NCBI GenBank assembly: GCA_021531775.1
Contig: JAFBIU010000007.1
Coordinates: 1 to 64,000 of the forward strand
DNA length: 64,000 nt
From: Parabacteroides distasonis
Lineage (GTDB): Bacteria > Bacteroidota > Bacteroidia > Bacteroidales > Tannerellaceae
Reading direction: 5' to 3'
The notes beneath the pieces were generated by a model, which saw only the letters and a program-made list of their open reading frames with translations, had not been told where the DNA came from and ran no database searches. Shown one piece after another: positions 26,801 through 33,660 of the stretch. Numbering within the stretch: position 1 is the stretch's first letter; every line of letters starts with the position of its first letter. The position numbers and the translations under genes were made by a program.

Positions 26801-27198
26801 TCAATCCGTTGGCTCTGTTAAAGATCCGCAGGGAGACGATGGACGCTGTACTGCCTGCTATTTTGGAGAAAGTAAAAATGAAACGTACGGAGACCATCCA
26901 AGGGAAAAACTTCCAGAGTGACTGGGAGAACATGGTCAATGATATCCAATACGAGGATGCTGCATGGGCGGAAATGCGTGGCGAACCAAGTCAATTAGGA
27001 GCCTTTTTGGCAGAAGTGACAGGCTTCAAAGGGTTTGCCGATCAATACGCTTGGGATCAGGCAGACCGGGGCGAGATTCTCTTCTCCAACGACGAGCAGA
27101 CACTGCACTACAACGGCCAGAACGTCGAGCCCTTCTCCAAAGAGCGGCCGATGCCACTGGATGAGATCAAACAAGCGCTTAAAAACATCACCATTTAA
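23809..27198 (+). CDS. vgrG: T6SS spike protein VgrG with C-terminal extension (VgrG2)
   Basis: 1129 residues from the ATG at 23809 (MASYHICIYTY); a TTG two codons upstream is less likely. The gp27-like part has LLPYSVQYNESFHDFLVRIANRNGEFLY, and the OB domain starts near 522 (SGPQTAYVMKTGDPFQLGRIRIRYLW). The needle (APNGNVKIEGKNV) is near 710. The extension of about 360 residues begins RTILEVFLKPIDGTMRI and ends FKGFADQYAWDQADRGEILFSN, like VgrG1, with a divergent helical middle. Companion 2 starts 12 bases after the stop, the same spacing as in the first pair. Confidence 0.9.
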   Translation: MASYHICIYTYQPSTSDSQNTFEVKEGVLNLNGSTLQKNASNRLLDLQVLNGAQSQSATLQIGDKKATVSVETLDYRKELYKPGWVRLKLQFTMTATITVKEIKSRFSSCVLDLEEVTQTAQPFVVAKNYFIFQVKPEFKSMGEKTALHVTLTAYSPDKFLTLDKYSRTYTCKRFFQDQLAETLNDYQAKNSFNCFVNLTESAQGNLHHLGVLVTKDQTQVFKEYLLPYSVQYNESFHDFLVRIANRNGEFLYWEQGVLQVGLPPLSKTPVQITTYESRSYDNELFDVDANTIPVHALITSHETMKGDDPTVMMDEDLEFEQNSMLYNSEVSNESYWATLHKDNYDTQADIWGEDFPMPFLLNTATGYLNETCLMDIVLGLAEEMATTAIENALKASKIKSKYEKLFQSGQEDNYDPSKEYYSQFSSYVKDVKSVGKEFYHTIHLKESHMDQSKMQINCVGTFYQIRLGDCFYVDDQKETFVPIVIEGSVQMKADKTYTDQLSFTAIPADSTDCYPIHSEQGWIRTSGPQTAYVMKTGDPFQLGRIRIRYLWTAAKDGSPWIRVSLPKASSESGIFFLPEEGDEILVNYENGNVEHPYMVGGLHNSRTAPNDGGTNQTITSVNGHQIAFKDGSGSDFLAGALPAFSTFSKFIPGFKDATKFGTEGDAAKLGGGITLCDPWGFYSISMSTNKRSIAIDCPLGKVGINAFTGISISAPNGNVKIEGKNVTISAGNKLTIQSGNNIQDLEKKKGFLSMVGEALLDKGKDMLKSYLCDLSLIRTILEVFLKPIDGTMRIGSKRYLCLQAGVGQANILNKKYLKSISSAQIREMMKPGGYQNGALLVRNIDSFICTLVSTMTEKYNNALRQVAAYKAVQQKLTDANFAPDTWKKDVKDMLIQAQKDTPQVPELELDYYKNLAPQTTPLVELEDLNKAREAFLKAAQAAVVNNTVENLQEECVVDDEYYGLMEECDSFKNCLKAIDLFQVPIDDLVTKACDWKLNPLALLKIRRETMDAVLPAILEKVKMKRTETIQGKNFQSDWENMVNDIQYEDAAWAEMRGEPSQLGAFLAEVTGFKGFADQYAWDQADRGEILFSNDEQTLHYNGQNVEPFSKERPMPLDEIKQALKNITI

Positions 27199-27210
27199 AC
27201 GAGTCAGCTC

Positions 27211-28971
27211 ATGAAAACGATCAAAGAAAATCTGGATATATGGGAACAAAAACTCCAGGATTTCAAGAACAGCATAGATAAGGAACTTGCCGAGATCCAT
27301 ACCTGTAAACAGGAGATCCGCCAGTTGAAAGATGAAGTGACGGAAGCCTTGTCAAAAGGACGTTTCGTACGGGATGAGAACCGGCTGATCCTATCGGCAC
27401 CGGAGATCATCATCGGCAATGTCAACCGGCAAGGGATCGCAGAAAGCAGGGCCGGAAAGGTCATCCTGCGGGGCAATTGCATCCAAGTAGAGGCCAGCGA
27501 ACGGATCGAAAATCGTTCACCGAAAATCCATTCCATTGCGGAAGATCCGGGATGCGACGGAACGGAGCATACCATCCATCCCAATGCGGAAATTGTGCAG
27601 ATTGCCAACAATCTGTTGCTCCGCAGCATCTCCCATACCGATACACTCAGTCCCAAAAATGACCTGGCGGTACAGCCGGGACTGACTATTGTCTCGGATG
27701 GCGCATTAGACATCAAGGCGGAGATGCCCTGTGAGACCGAAGAGAGTGACTTGGATGAGGTCCTTGCAGACTTGGGCAATCAACAAACGGATCTCAAAAA
27801 AGAGATTGCAGATGCGGAGAAGGCCATTCAGGAGACCAATACGGAGTTGACGAAGATCTTAGCTCCCAACCTGAATGTTACCGATCTGTTGACCCGTGCC
27901 AATTATGTGGATCTGGACGAGCAACACCAGGCATTCAATACGCACTCTGAAACGCAGTACCGCCAGTTGGCCAACTACTACCAGTTGCTTGCCGCTGCCG
28001 CTGAAATCAATCTGCGCAAGAAGGGGCTGGAAGAGCGGAAAAAGAAAGCTGGCGAGCGGAAGGCCCAGTTTAAAGAGGACCCGACCAATGCCAGACTCAA
28101 TTTGACAGCGGAGAAGATCAACATGACCACCCGCGATGGGGACCATAACATCCGGACCAATCCACAGTCGGGTGTTTATGTGAAGAGCCGTAACGTAAAT
28201 ATAGAAACAACGGACGATACCGGGAAACTGATTGAAGAAGGCACCATCTTTATGCACTCAGGCCATTCCATCATGGATGCCCACAACCCGAATTATACGA
28301 ATGAGGAGGGAGACGGTGATTCCAAGAGCACCGGATCAATCGAACTCTATGCGAAGAATGTCCAGATCCGTTCCATCGACTACGATCTCAAAAAATGGGA
28401 ATTGGAAGAGAAGGAACTGACCCCTGACAGTGGTCTTACGGTACAAACGGGTGCGATCAATCTGATGAGTGTCGATACAGAAGGTAAGGCCACAGGGCTA
28501 ATCCATCTGAATGCGAAGGATGTACGACTCCGATCGATGGATCTTGACAAAGAAAACCTAACGGATGTTGAACTCGCCAAAGAGAGTCGGTTGCAATTGC
28601 TTTCCGAATCGATATTCATCGGTTCTACGGAAGAGAAGCAGCTGACGCAATGGGCCCAAGTGAATGCGGACAATGTCAAACTGTACGGCAAGACACAGAT
28701 TGGATTGCAGCAGGACGAGGACAAGGGATTGGTTGAAATGGAAGGTGGAAATCTCACGATCAATGCTGAGGCAACGGATATCTATGGCAAATTCACTTCA
28801 AACGGAGAGTCTTCCATCCCGACATTGACCTCCAAGAGTATCGAGACGGATCACATGAAGGTCAACAGCAGCTGGAAGACACCCAATACCCAAGAGGGTA
28901 CGCCTGCATCTGCCTCTCCGGACAAGACGAAAAAGAAATCCAAATCGAAGCTGAAATTATTTGGCAAATAA
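27211..28971 (+). CDS. VgrG-companion protein 2 (coiled coil plus beta-repeat)
   Basis: 586 residues, paralogue of companion 1 in the same order: N-terminal coiled coil, RLILSAPEIIIGNVNRQG, DLLTRANYVDLDEQHQAFN, a basic helical stretch (KGLEERKKKAGERKAQF), beta segments including GLIHLNAKDVRLRSMDLDKEN, and the end motif KTPNTQEGTPA (556-566) with a lysine-rich tail (KTKKKSKSKLKLFGK) instead of the acidic one in companion 1. The opposite charge of the two tails suggests different partners. It is the last gene of the T6SS operon, and a hairpin follows at 28990. Confidence 0.75.
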   Translation: MKTIKENLDIWEQKLQDFKNSIDKELAEIHTCKQEIRQLKDEVTEALSKGRFVRDENRLILSAPEIIIGNVNRQGIAESRAGKVILRGNCIQVEASERIENRSPKIHSIAEDPGCDGTEHTIHPNAEIVQIANNLLLRSISHTDTLSPKNDLAVQPGLTIVSDGALDIKAEMPCETEESDLDEVLADLGNQQTDLKKEIADAEKAIQETNTELTKILAPNLNVTDLLTRANYVDLDEQHQAFNTHSETQYRQLANYYQLLAAAAEINLRKKGLEERKKKAGERKAQFKEDPTNARLNLTAEKINMTTRDGDHNIRTNPQSGVYVKSRNVNIETTDDTGKLIEEGTIFMHSGHSIMDAHNPNYTNEEGDGDSKSTGSIELYAKNVQIRSIDYDLKKWELEEKELTPDSGLTVQTGAINLMSVDTEGKATGLIHLNAKDVRLRSMDLDKENLTDVELAKESRLQLLSESIFIGSTEEKQLTQWAQVNADNVKLYGKTQIGLQQDEDKGLVEMEGGNLTINAEATDIYGKFTSNGESSIPTLTSKSIETDHMKVNSSWKTPNTQEGTPASASPDKTKKKSKSKLKLFGK

Positions 28972-28989
28972 CTGACGTTTTTATAATGA

Positions 28990-29022
28990 CAGACCGGGCC
29001 GCATCATGGTCCGGTCTGATTT
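28990..29022 (+). terminator. Hairpin ending the T6SS operon
   Basis: CAGACCGG (28990-28997) pairs with CCGGTCTG (29011-29018) around a 13-base loop. The T-tract is short (ATTTCC), so termination may be weak. Confidence 0.6.
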
Positions 29023-29118
29023 CCGCGCTCATGGAAACCCATTTCCGCTACTATGTCATGACCAGCCTATCCACCAATCAATTACGAGGCTACTTTTTCA
29101 TCCTTTCTTGACACCCTT

Positions 29119-29142
29119 TTTGCTACCACGCGTGGTAGCAAA
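29119..29142. repeat. 24-bp perfect palindrome in the gap after the T6SS operon
   Basis: The arm TTTGCTACCACG is followed immediately by its exact reverse complement. Partial echoes follow (GGGCAGTAATAATTGCTAC, then ACGGGCAG). The 433-base gap 28972-29404 holds this, the direct repeat at 29297 and two hairpins, but no convincing gene. Confidence 0.7.
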
Positions 29143-29296
29143 TGTTACCTCGGGCAGTAATAATTGCTACTACGGGCAGATGGTATTGCCGGACGCAGGG
29201 CTCGTACATCCGACAATCAAAGAATTTTAAATGAGTCGTTTCAATAATGCTTTTTCCATATTGCTCGCTTGTTTGAGGGACAAATATAGAAACATT

Positions 29297-29347
29297 TCCG
29301 CTTATAACCGACAAAAACAGGGTAAAACCATCCGCTTATAACCGACA
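29297..29347. repeat. 17-bp direct repeat, two copies
   Basis: TCCGCTTATAACCGACA occurs at 29297-29313 and 29331-29347, a 34-base period, downstream of the reverse C10 protease gene. Confidence 0.65.
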
Positions 29348-29360
29348 CACTGATAGATAA

Positions 29361-29386
29361 GGAGTGAGGTCCTTATGCCTCACTCC
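29361..29386 (-). terminator. Terminator-like hairpin after C10 protease 1
   Basis: GGAGTGAGG pairs with CCTCACTCC around an eight-base loop, 18 bases beyond the stop codon. In the reverse direction it is followed by TTATCTATC, a poor U-tract. Confidence 0.5.
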
Positions 29387-29404
29387 TCAATCTGAATATT
29401 TCGG

Positions 29405-31846
29405 TTACACCCGAATTTTGTAAACCACCGTTTTGCCTGCTTCCGTCACGATTGCCACGATATAGACGCCTTGGGGCCATGAGGAGCCGTCGATTCGAGC
29501 GGAAGTACCGCTAACCGAGCCGGTCGCTACAGCCTCGCCGTTTACCTTATATATATAGTAGCTCTTCATCGGCAGAGTAGACTCAACACAGAGCGTACGG
29601 CCTTGCCAGCTGACGGTCGCCTCCGAAACAGAACTGATCTCCTCGTTAGCAGTAGCCTTGGAGAGGATGTTCACCGGATGATGGTAGGGATCCGTTTCGC
29701 CCTCGCAGTTCAACTGCCAAGCACCACTCTGGTCCATCAGGAAGTAACCGGTGTTCGGTTCCTCATAGTTTTTGCCGAACAAAGGAAATGACCACTTGAT
29801 CTCTTTCTCCTCTTCCACGGCAATCTCCACCTCTTGATGATGAATAACTGGTACTTTTGTACCCTTCGGATCATCAATAACCAAGTAAAAGTAGAGCGTC
29901 CCGACGAACGGATTCGGACCAACATTTTTCACCTTATAGGTAACTTTCTGCATTTTATTAGCCTGTAGGTCGGTGATCGTGGGCACTTCGGTGATCACCA
30001 AGACAGCGTTGCGCACCAGTTCCACGTCAACGGGATCCGTAGATACGCCGCCACCCGTCACCACCAACTTGTATTTACCAGCCTTCAATTCGCTTACGTT
30101 CAACATCAATTCAACCAGCTGACGGCCCTCCGCACAGAGTTTCGTGCCCAAGGTGTATTGCTTCCGGTCCTCATCGTTGTAGAGCATTGCCTGGAAGGTA
30201 GCCGTAGTCATCTCGTCGAGGAGATTGGTGACTTCAAGGGTCAATTTGATCTCCTCCTCCACGGGAATCTGGCTCGGCGGATTGACCAACGTACCCTCCA
30301 AGCCCACCTCTTCATAGCTGATACGATACTGATTATCCGTTTGCAGCAGATAGACTTGATGATGAGTCTCATCTTTGTTCATCAGGATCTGTTGCCAATC
30401 CTCGCCCATGCGTTGTACCGGCACAAGGACATAGAACTTCCCCGTCAGTTTCGCATATTCCGGAAAAGGCACACTAATCGTGCCAGAGGCATGCTCAGCA
30501 TTCGGCGTAAAGGTAAAATCAATCGTATCAGAGAGGAAGGAATAGCTGCCATCCTCAGCCACCAAGGCCAGGCGCATCTGCCCCGTCTGCACGCCGGAAT
30601 GAAGGGAGGCCAATACCAATTTGAGTGCGGGAATCTCGCCGGAAAGATCGATATCCACGCTTCGCAGCAAAACAGGCTCCTCATTGACCGGCTGCATGGT
30701 TGAGGGGATGCAATCGAAAATACCACATTGATAGAGTTGCATGTTATCCTCTGTCAAGAGGGCACTCAGCAAATAATTACCGTTAAAGTCTCCATTCCAA
30801 CCCCAGTTGAAGTGGAAGTAACCCTTACCGGCATAACCATCCATCAAGAAGATGTGTCCACCGCCCAAGCTGGCATAGGGCATCGGGCGACCGGCTGCCA
30901 ATTGCTTATAGAGTTTCTCGCTCCAAGTGCGCAAGGAGTATTGCCAAGCCTTTGCATACGTGGCCTGCAGGCCATAGTCTGCCACCCGCGCCATATTGTC
31001 AAGCACATTATCTCCATCGACACCAGAGCCATCATAACCATAATCTATGTGCATCGCCGCACCGGTGTATTTCATCAGCTTAGCCACCTCGTTGGCCTCC
31101 GCCTCCGTAAATTCCTCCGTTGTATAATTGCGTTTGAGCAACGACCAATCCACCGGTGAGTCAAAGCGGACGGTCACGTTCCGGTGGATCTCTTTCGGTC
31201 CTCTGCCAGAGTACCACGTCTCCTCCTCCACTTTCCAGTTCTGGTATTGGTAGTAATCCATCAGCTGCGCAAACATCGTGGCAGGGCAACCAGTCACACA
31301 AGATGCGCCGTGATTCGTGACCGGAACCTGTCGGTTGTAGGGATCCTCCTGACCCCAATCCGCCGTGATCATCGGCTCCACCGCCGGCCAAGCCGGATCA
31401 TAACTTAATTTCTCTTCGTTGTCGTTCGTGTCGCCCTCGGCACGCAGCGTAGCGATCTCCACGGCATATTGGCGCAACATCGCCCGTAAACCCTCAGGCA
31501 GGTTGCGCCCGTCAAACATATCCTCGGTGCTGTAACCCAAGACGGCATGAGCCCGCTCATCACCGGCAGCAATCACGTAGCCTCCTGCGGCTCGGCTGAA
31601 CGCGTAGAGCAGGGCATCACCGCTCCCGCTTGCTGACCGGAGAGTCGCTCCTGCATCTAACTGCATCGTATCGCTCACGGCGAAACTCAATTGAAATTCA
31701 CTGGTGGAGCGTAATCCTGTCTGCTGTTGCAGGAAAGCCTCCGCATTCGCTCTCGCCTGCTCCGGCGAAAGATGTTGCGCCATCGTTTGCCCCATTGCCA
31801 AGAGACTGAGGGCGGCGCCAAGTAGATAATGTTTTGCTTTCATCAT
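29405..31846 (-). CDS. Secreted C10 (streptopain-family) cysteine protease 1
   Basis: 813 residues. After a signal peptide (MMKAKHYLLGAALSLLAMGQTMAQ) comes a Spi-like pro-domain (LSPEQARANAEAFLQQQTG, YVIAAGDERAHAVLGYS), then the protease with catalytic Cys187 (TGCPATMFAQLMDYY) and His331 (GGGHIFLMDGYAGKGYFHFNWGWNG), then beta domains. The last 70 residues (SYYIYKVNGEAVATG...WPQGVYIVAIVTEAGKTVVYKIRV) resemble a type A T9SS sorting domain. It is a close paralogue of the protease at 36852. A -7 box lies upstream at 31872, so it seems separately transcribed behind the SusCD operon. Confidence 0.88.
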   Translation of the reverse strand: MMKAKHYLLGAALSLLAMGQTMAQHLSPEQARANAEAFLQQQTGLRSTSEFQLSFAVSDTMQLDAGATLRSASGSGDALLYAFSRAAGGYVIAAGDERAHAVLGYSTEDMFDGRNLPEGLRAMLRQYAVEIATLRAEGDTNDNEEKLSYDPAWPAVEPMITADWGQEDPYNRQVPVTNHGASCVTGCPATMFAQLMDYYQYQNWKVEEETWYSGRGPKEIHRNVTVRFDSPVDWSLLKRNYTTEEFTEAEANEVAKLMKYTGAAMHIDYGYDGSGVDGDNVLDNMARVADYGLQATYAKAWQYSLRTWSEKLYKQLAAGRPMPYASLGGGHIFLMDGYAGKGYFHFNWGWNGDFNGNYLLSALLTEDNMQLYQCGIFDCIPSTMQPVNEEPVLLRSVDIDLSGEIPALKLVLASLHSGVQTGQMRLALVAEDGSYSFLSDTIDFTFTPNAEHASGTISVPFPEYAKLTGKFYVLVPVQRMGEDWQQILMNKDETHHQVYLLQTDNQYRISYEEVGLEGTLVNPPSQIPVEEEIKLTLEVTNLLDEMTTATFQAMLYNDEDRKQYTLGTKLCAEGRQLVELMLNVSELKAGKYKLVVTGGGVSTDPVDVELVRNAVLVITEVPTITDLQANKMQKVTYKVKNVGPNPFVGTLYFYLVIDDPKGTKVPVIHHQEVEIAVEEEKEIKWSFPLFGKNYEEPNTGYFLMDQSGAWQLNCEGETDPYHHPVNILSKATANEEISSVSEATVSWQGRTLCVESTLPMKSYYIYKVNGEAVATGSVSGTSARIDGSSWPQGVYIVAIVTEAGKTVVYKIRV

Positions 31847-31871
31847 TCAAACGATATTTTCTAAAACGAAA

Positions 31872-31879
31872 CAAAGGTA
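31872..31879 (-). promoter_or_regulatory. -7 box for C10 protease 1
   Basis: The reverse strand reads TACCTTTG, an exact TAnnTTTG match, 25 bases before the ATG at 31846. No TTTG at the right distance is seen. Confidence 0.5.
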
Positions 31880-31992
31880 GGTAATCGATTCCGGTCATTT
31901 GTGCAAGAAAAGTAGCTGATAGTGCCACAATCGTTTATCAAAACGACAAAAACTGATCAATGCTACAAATAAAGCCTTTAACAAAACAAACA

Positions 31993-32029
31993 ACCCTCGA
32001 ATCGTACCATAACAATACGATCCGAGGGT
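31993..32029 (-). terminator. Intrinsic terminator of the ADA-C10-SusC-SusD operon
   Basis: ACCCTCG-ATCGTA pairs with TACGAT-CGAGGGT with one internal mismatch. In the reverse direction it is followed by TTGTTTGTTTTG. It begins eight bases after the SusD stop codon. Confidence 0.75.
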
Positions 32030-32036
32030 ATGTTTA

Positions 32037-33626
32037 TCATTGATTGTCCGGATGATCATACGTGCTCTTCCGGACATCCCAATACACATGGGAGTAATGG
32101 TTGTTCGTGCCATCCTGTAAGCGGGAGACGGCTTCGCGCCAATACTCAGCGTTGAGCGTACTCTCACTGTCCGGATAAATCATACGGGAGATGACATCGC
32201 CCTTGACCTCCACCATCGGTACGAAACGGACATCCTCGCCATCAATCCGGTCGCTGATCTCACCCGGACGGAGCACCATCGTCGGGTAGCCGGTGCGGCG
32301 CAACTCATTCCATCCCTCGATGCCATTCAGGTAAAGCTCGATGTACTTCTGCGTAGCAACGGCCTCTGCATCCACCCGCTCCGACACCTTGTCGATGTAG
32401 GCAAACACCTGCTCCTCGGAAAGGTCGGTCAAGGTGTGAATTGCCAACGCTCGAATCGAAGCGCGGACACCCTGCCGATACTCCTCCTTCGAAAAGCCCT
32501 TATACTCGCTGAGGATGAACTGCAACTCCGCATAGGTCATCAAGGGATAGGAGAAATCCTTGCCCAAGAAGAAGGGCGGGTTGACCGACCAGTTAGGCGT
32601 TCCCTCGCGCCCGTATGCGATCTTCGTAGCAGGCAGGCCATAACCGACCCCCTTGTAACTGCCGTTGTTGGAGGTCGTGTAGATAGAGATACGGGGATCC
32701 TCCACCCCTTCCCAAGGATGCTGCTTGCCGTTCAACGTATCGCTCTGCCCTAACAGCAATAAAGCGAAGGGGCGTGAGAGCGTGAAATCGTTGCGATTGC
32801 GCACAAAGAAAATCTCGTAGAATCCGGAATATTCCGACCCTGCACTGGAAAAGGCATAGAGGGCGTTGTCATCGATGCTCTCGAACACACCATCCGCCAC
32901 CGCCTCCGTGATGTAATCCCTCCAATGGGGATCCACCTTCGAGAGGTGGACGGCCAACCGGCAGCGCAGGGAGTTGCCGAACCGTTTCCACTTGGCGGCA
33001 TCGCCGTCATAGATTTGATCCGTGCCCGACGGGAAGGCTGGCTGCGAGGGGTCGATCATCGCCACGGCCTCTTTCAACTCTTGCAACATCCCTTGGTATA
33101 TCTCCTCCTGCCGATCGTAGCGGGTGTAATAGACTCCCTGCTCCAACTGTGCCACATCCCGATAGGGCACGTCGCCCCAAAGGTCGGTGATCGCCTCCAT
33201 TAGCCACACCTTCAAGATCTTGGCGGCAGCGATCTGGTTACAGTTCGCCCCGTAGGCCGCATTGGAAGCCGCCGTGGCCGGGTTGCTGTTCAGCTCAATC
33301 ACCTGCTGCAGATTGGAGATGCCTAAATAGCAATCATTAAAAAAATCGCTGATGATGTTTTGTTGATAGGAATAGAGAGCTTCATCCGCATAGGCGCGAG
33401 AAGCCCAATACTGCGGGAAGTAACGGAAGAAACGCCCGCCGGTATAGATATCTGTGATGCAGTCAAAAACCAATTTCTCCGCACCGCTCATCAGCATGGG
33501 AGCCGTCACCAAGGTGGGGTTGTTGGGATCCACATTCATGGCCTCATAATCCTCGCAAGCCGTGAGGCAGAGGCTCAGACCGCCTACCAACCCACAAGCC
33601 ATTTGATATATCCATCTGTTCTTCAT
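32037..33626 (-). CDS. SusD/RagB-type outer membrane lipoprotein
   Basis: 529 residues from the ATG at 33626, chosen because AAAGGAG lies before it and because MKNRWIYQMACGLVGGLSLCLTAC is a complete lipoprotein signal with lipobox LTAC (C24). The N-terminal DPNNPTLV, SAGEKLVF-like helices and TPR-like pairs (KILKVWLMEAITDLWGDVPY) fit the SusD-like group that pairs with TonB-dependent SusC pores. It is the surface lid of the transporter encoded upstream. Substrate is unknown; peptides fit the neighbouring proteases better than glycans. It is the last gene in its operon. Confidence 0.9.
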   Translation of the reverse strand: MKNRWIYQMACGLVGGLSLCLTACEDYEAMNVDPNNPTLVTAPMLMSGAEKLVFDCITDIYTGGRFFRYFPQYWASRAYADEALYSYQQNIISDFFNDCYLGISNLQQVIELNSNPATAASNAAYGANCNQIAAAKILKVWLMEAITDLWGDVPYRDVAQLEQGVYYTRYDRQEEIYQGMLQELKEAVAMIDPSQPAFPSGTDQIYDGDAAKWKRFGNSLRCRLAVHLSKVDPHWRDYITEAVADGVFESIDDNALYAFSSAGSEYSGFYEIFFVRNRNDFTLSRPFALLLLGQSDTLNGKQHPWEGVEDPRISIYTTSNNGSYKGVGYGLPATKIAYGREGTPNWSVNPPFFLGKDFSYPLMTYAELQFILSEYKGFSKEEYRQGVRASIRALAIHTLTDLSEEQVFAYIDKVSERVDAEAVATQKYIELYLNGIEGWNELRRTGYPTMVLRPGEISDRIDGEDVRFVPMVEVKGDVISRMIYPDSESTLNAEYWREAVSRLQDGTNNHYSHVYWDVRKSTYDHPDNQ

Positions 33627-33660
33627 TTTCTGTTCTCCTTTCATGAATGATTTACGTTAC

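Noticed and set aside
10789-28971. Extracellular contractile injection system (eCIS/PVC-like) instead of T6SS
   Set aside because: A ClpV recycling ATPase, TssB/TssC of the T6SS type and Hcp/VgrG/PAAR set fit T6SS. The AAA protein of eCIS is of a different kind, and no tail-fibre or eCIS baseplate genes are seen.
28972-29404. Small gene or immunity gene after companion 2
   Set aside because: The only frames are short, lack start context and run through hairpins and repeats.
29405-31846. C10 protease as a T6SS effector
   Set aside because: It has a signal peptide, pro-domain and T9SS-like end, so it uses Sec plus another route. Its gene is on the opposite strand from the VgrG2 operon.
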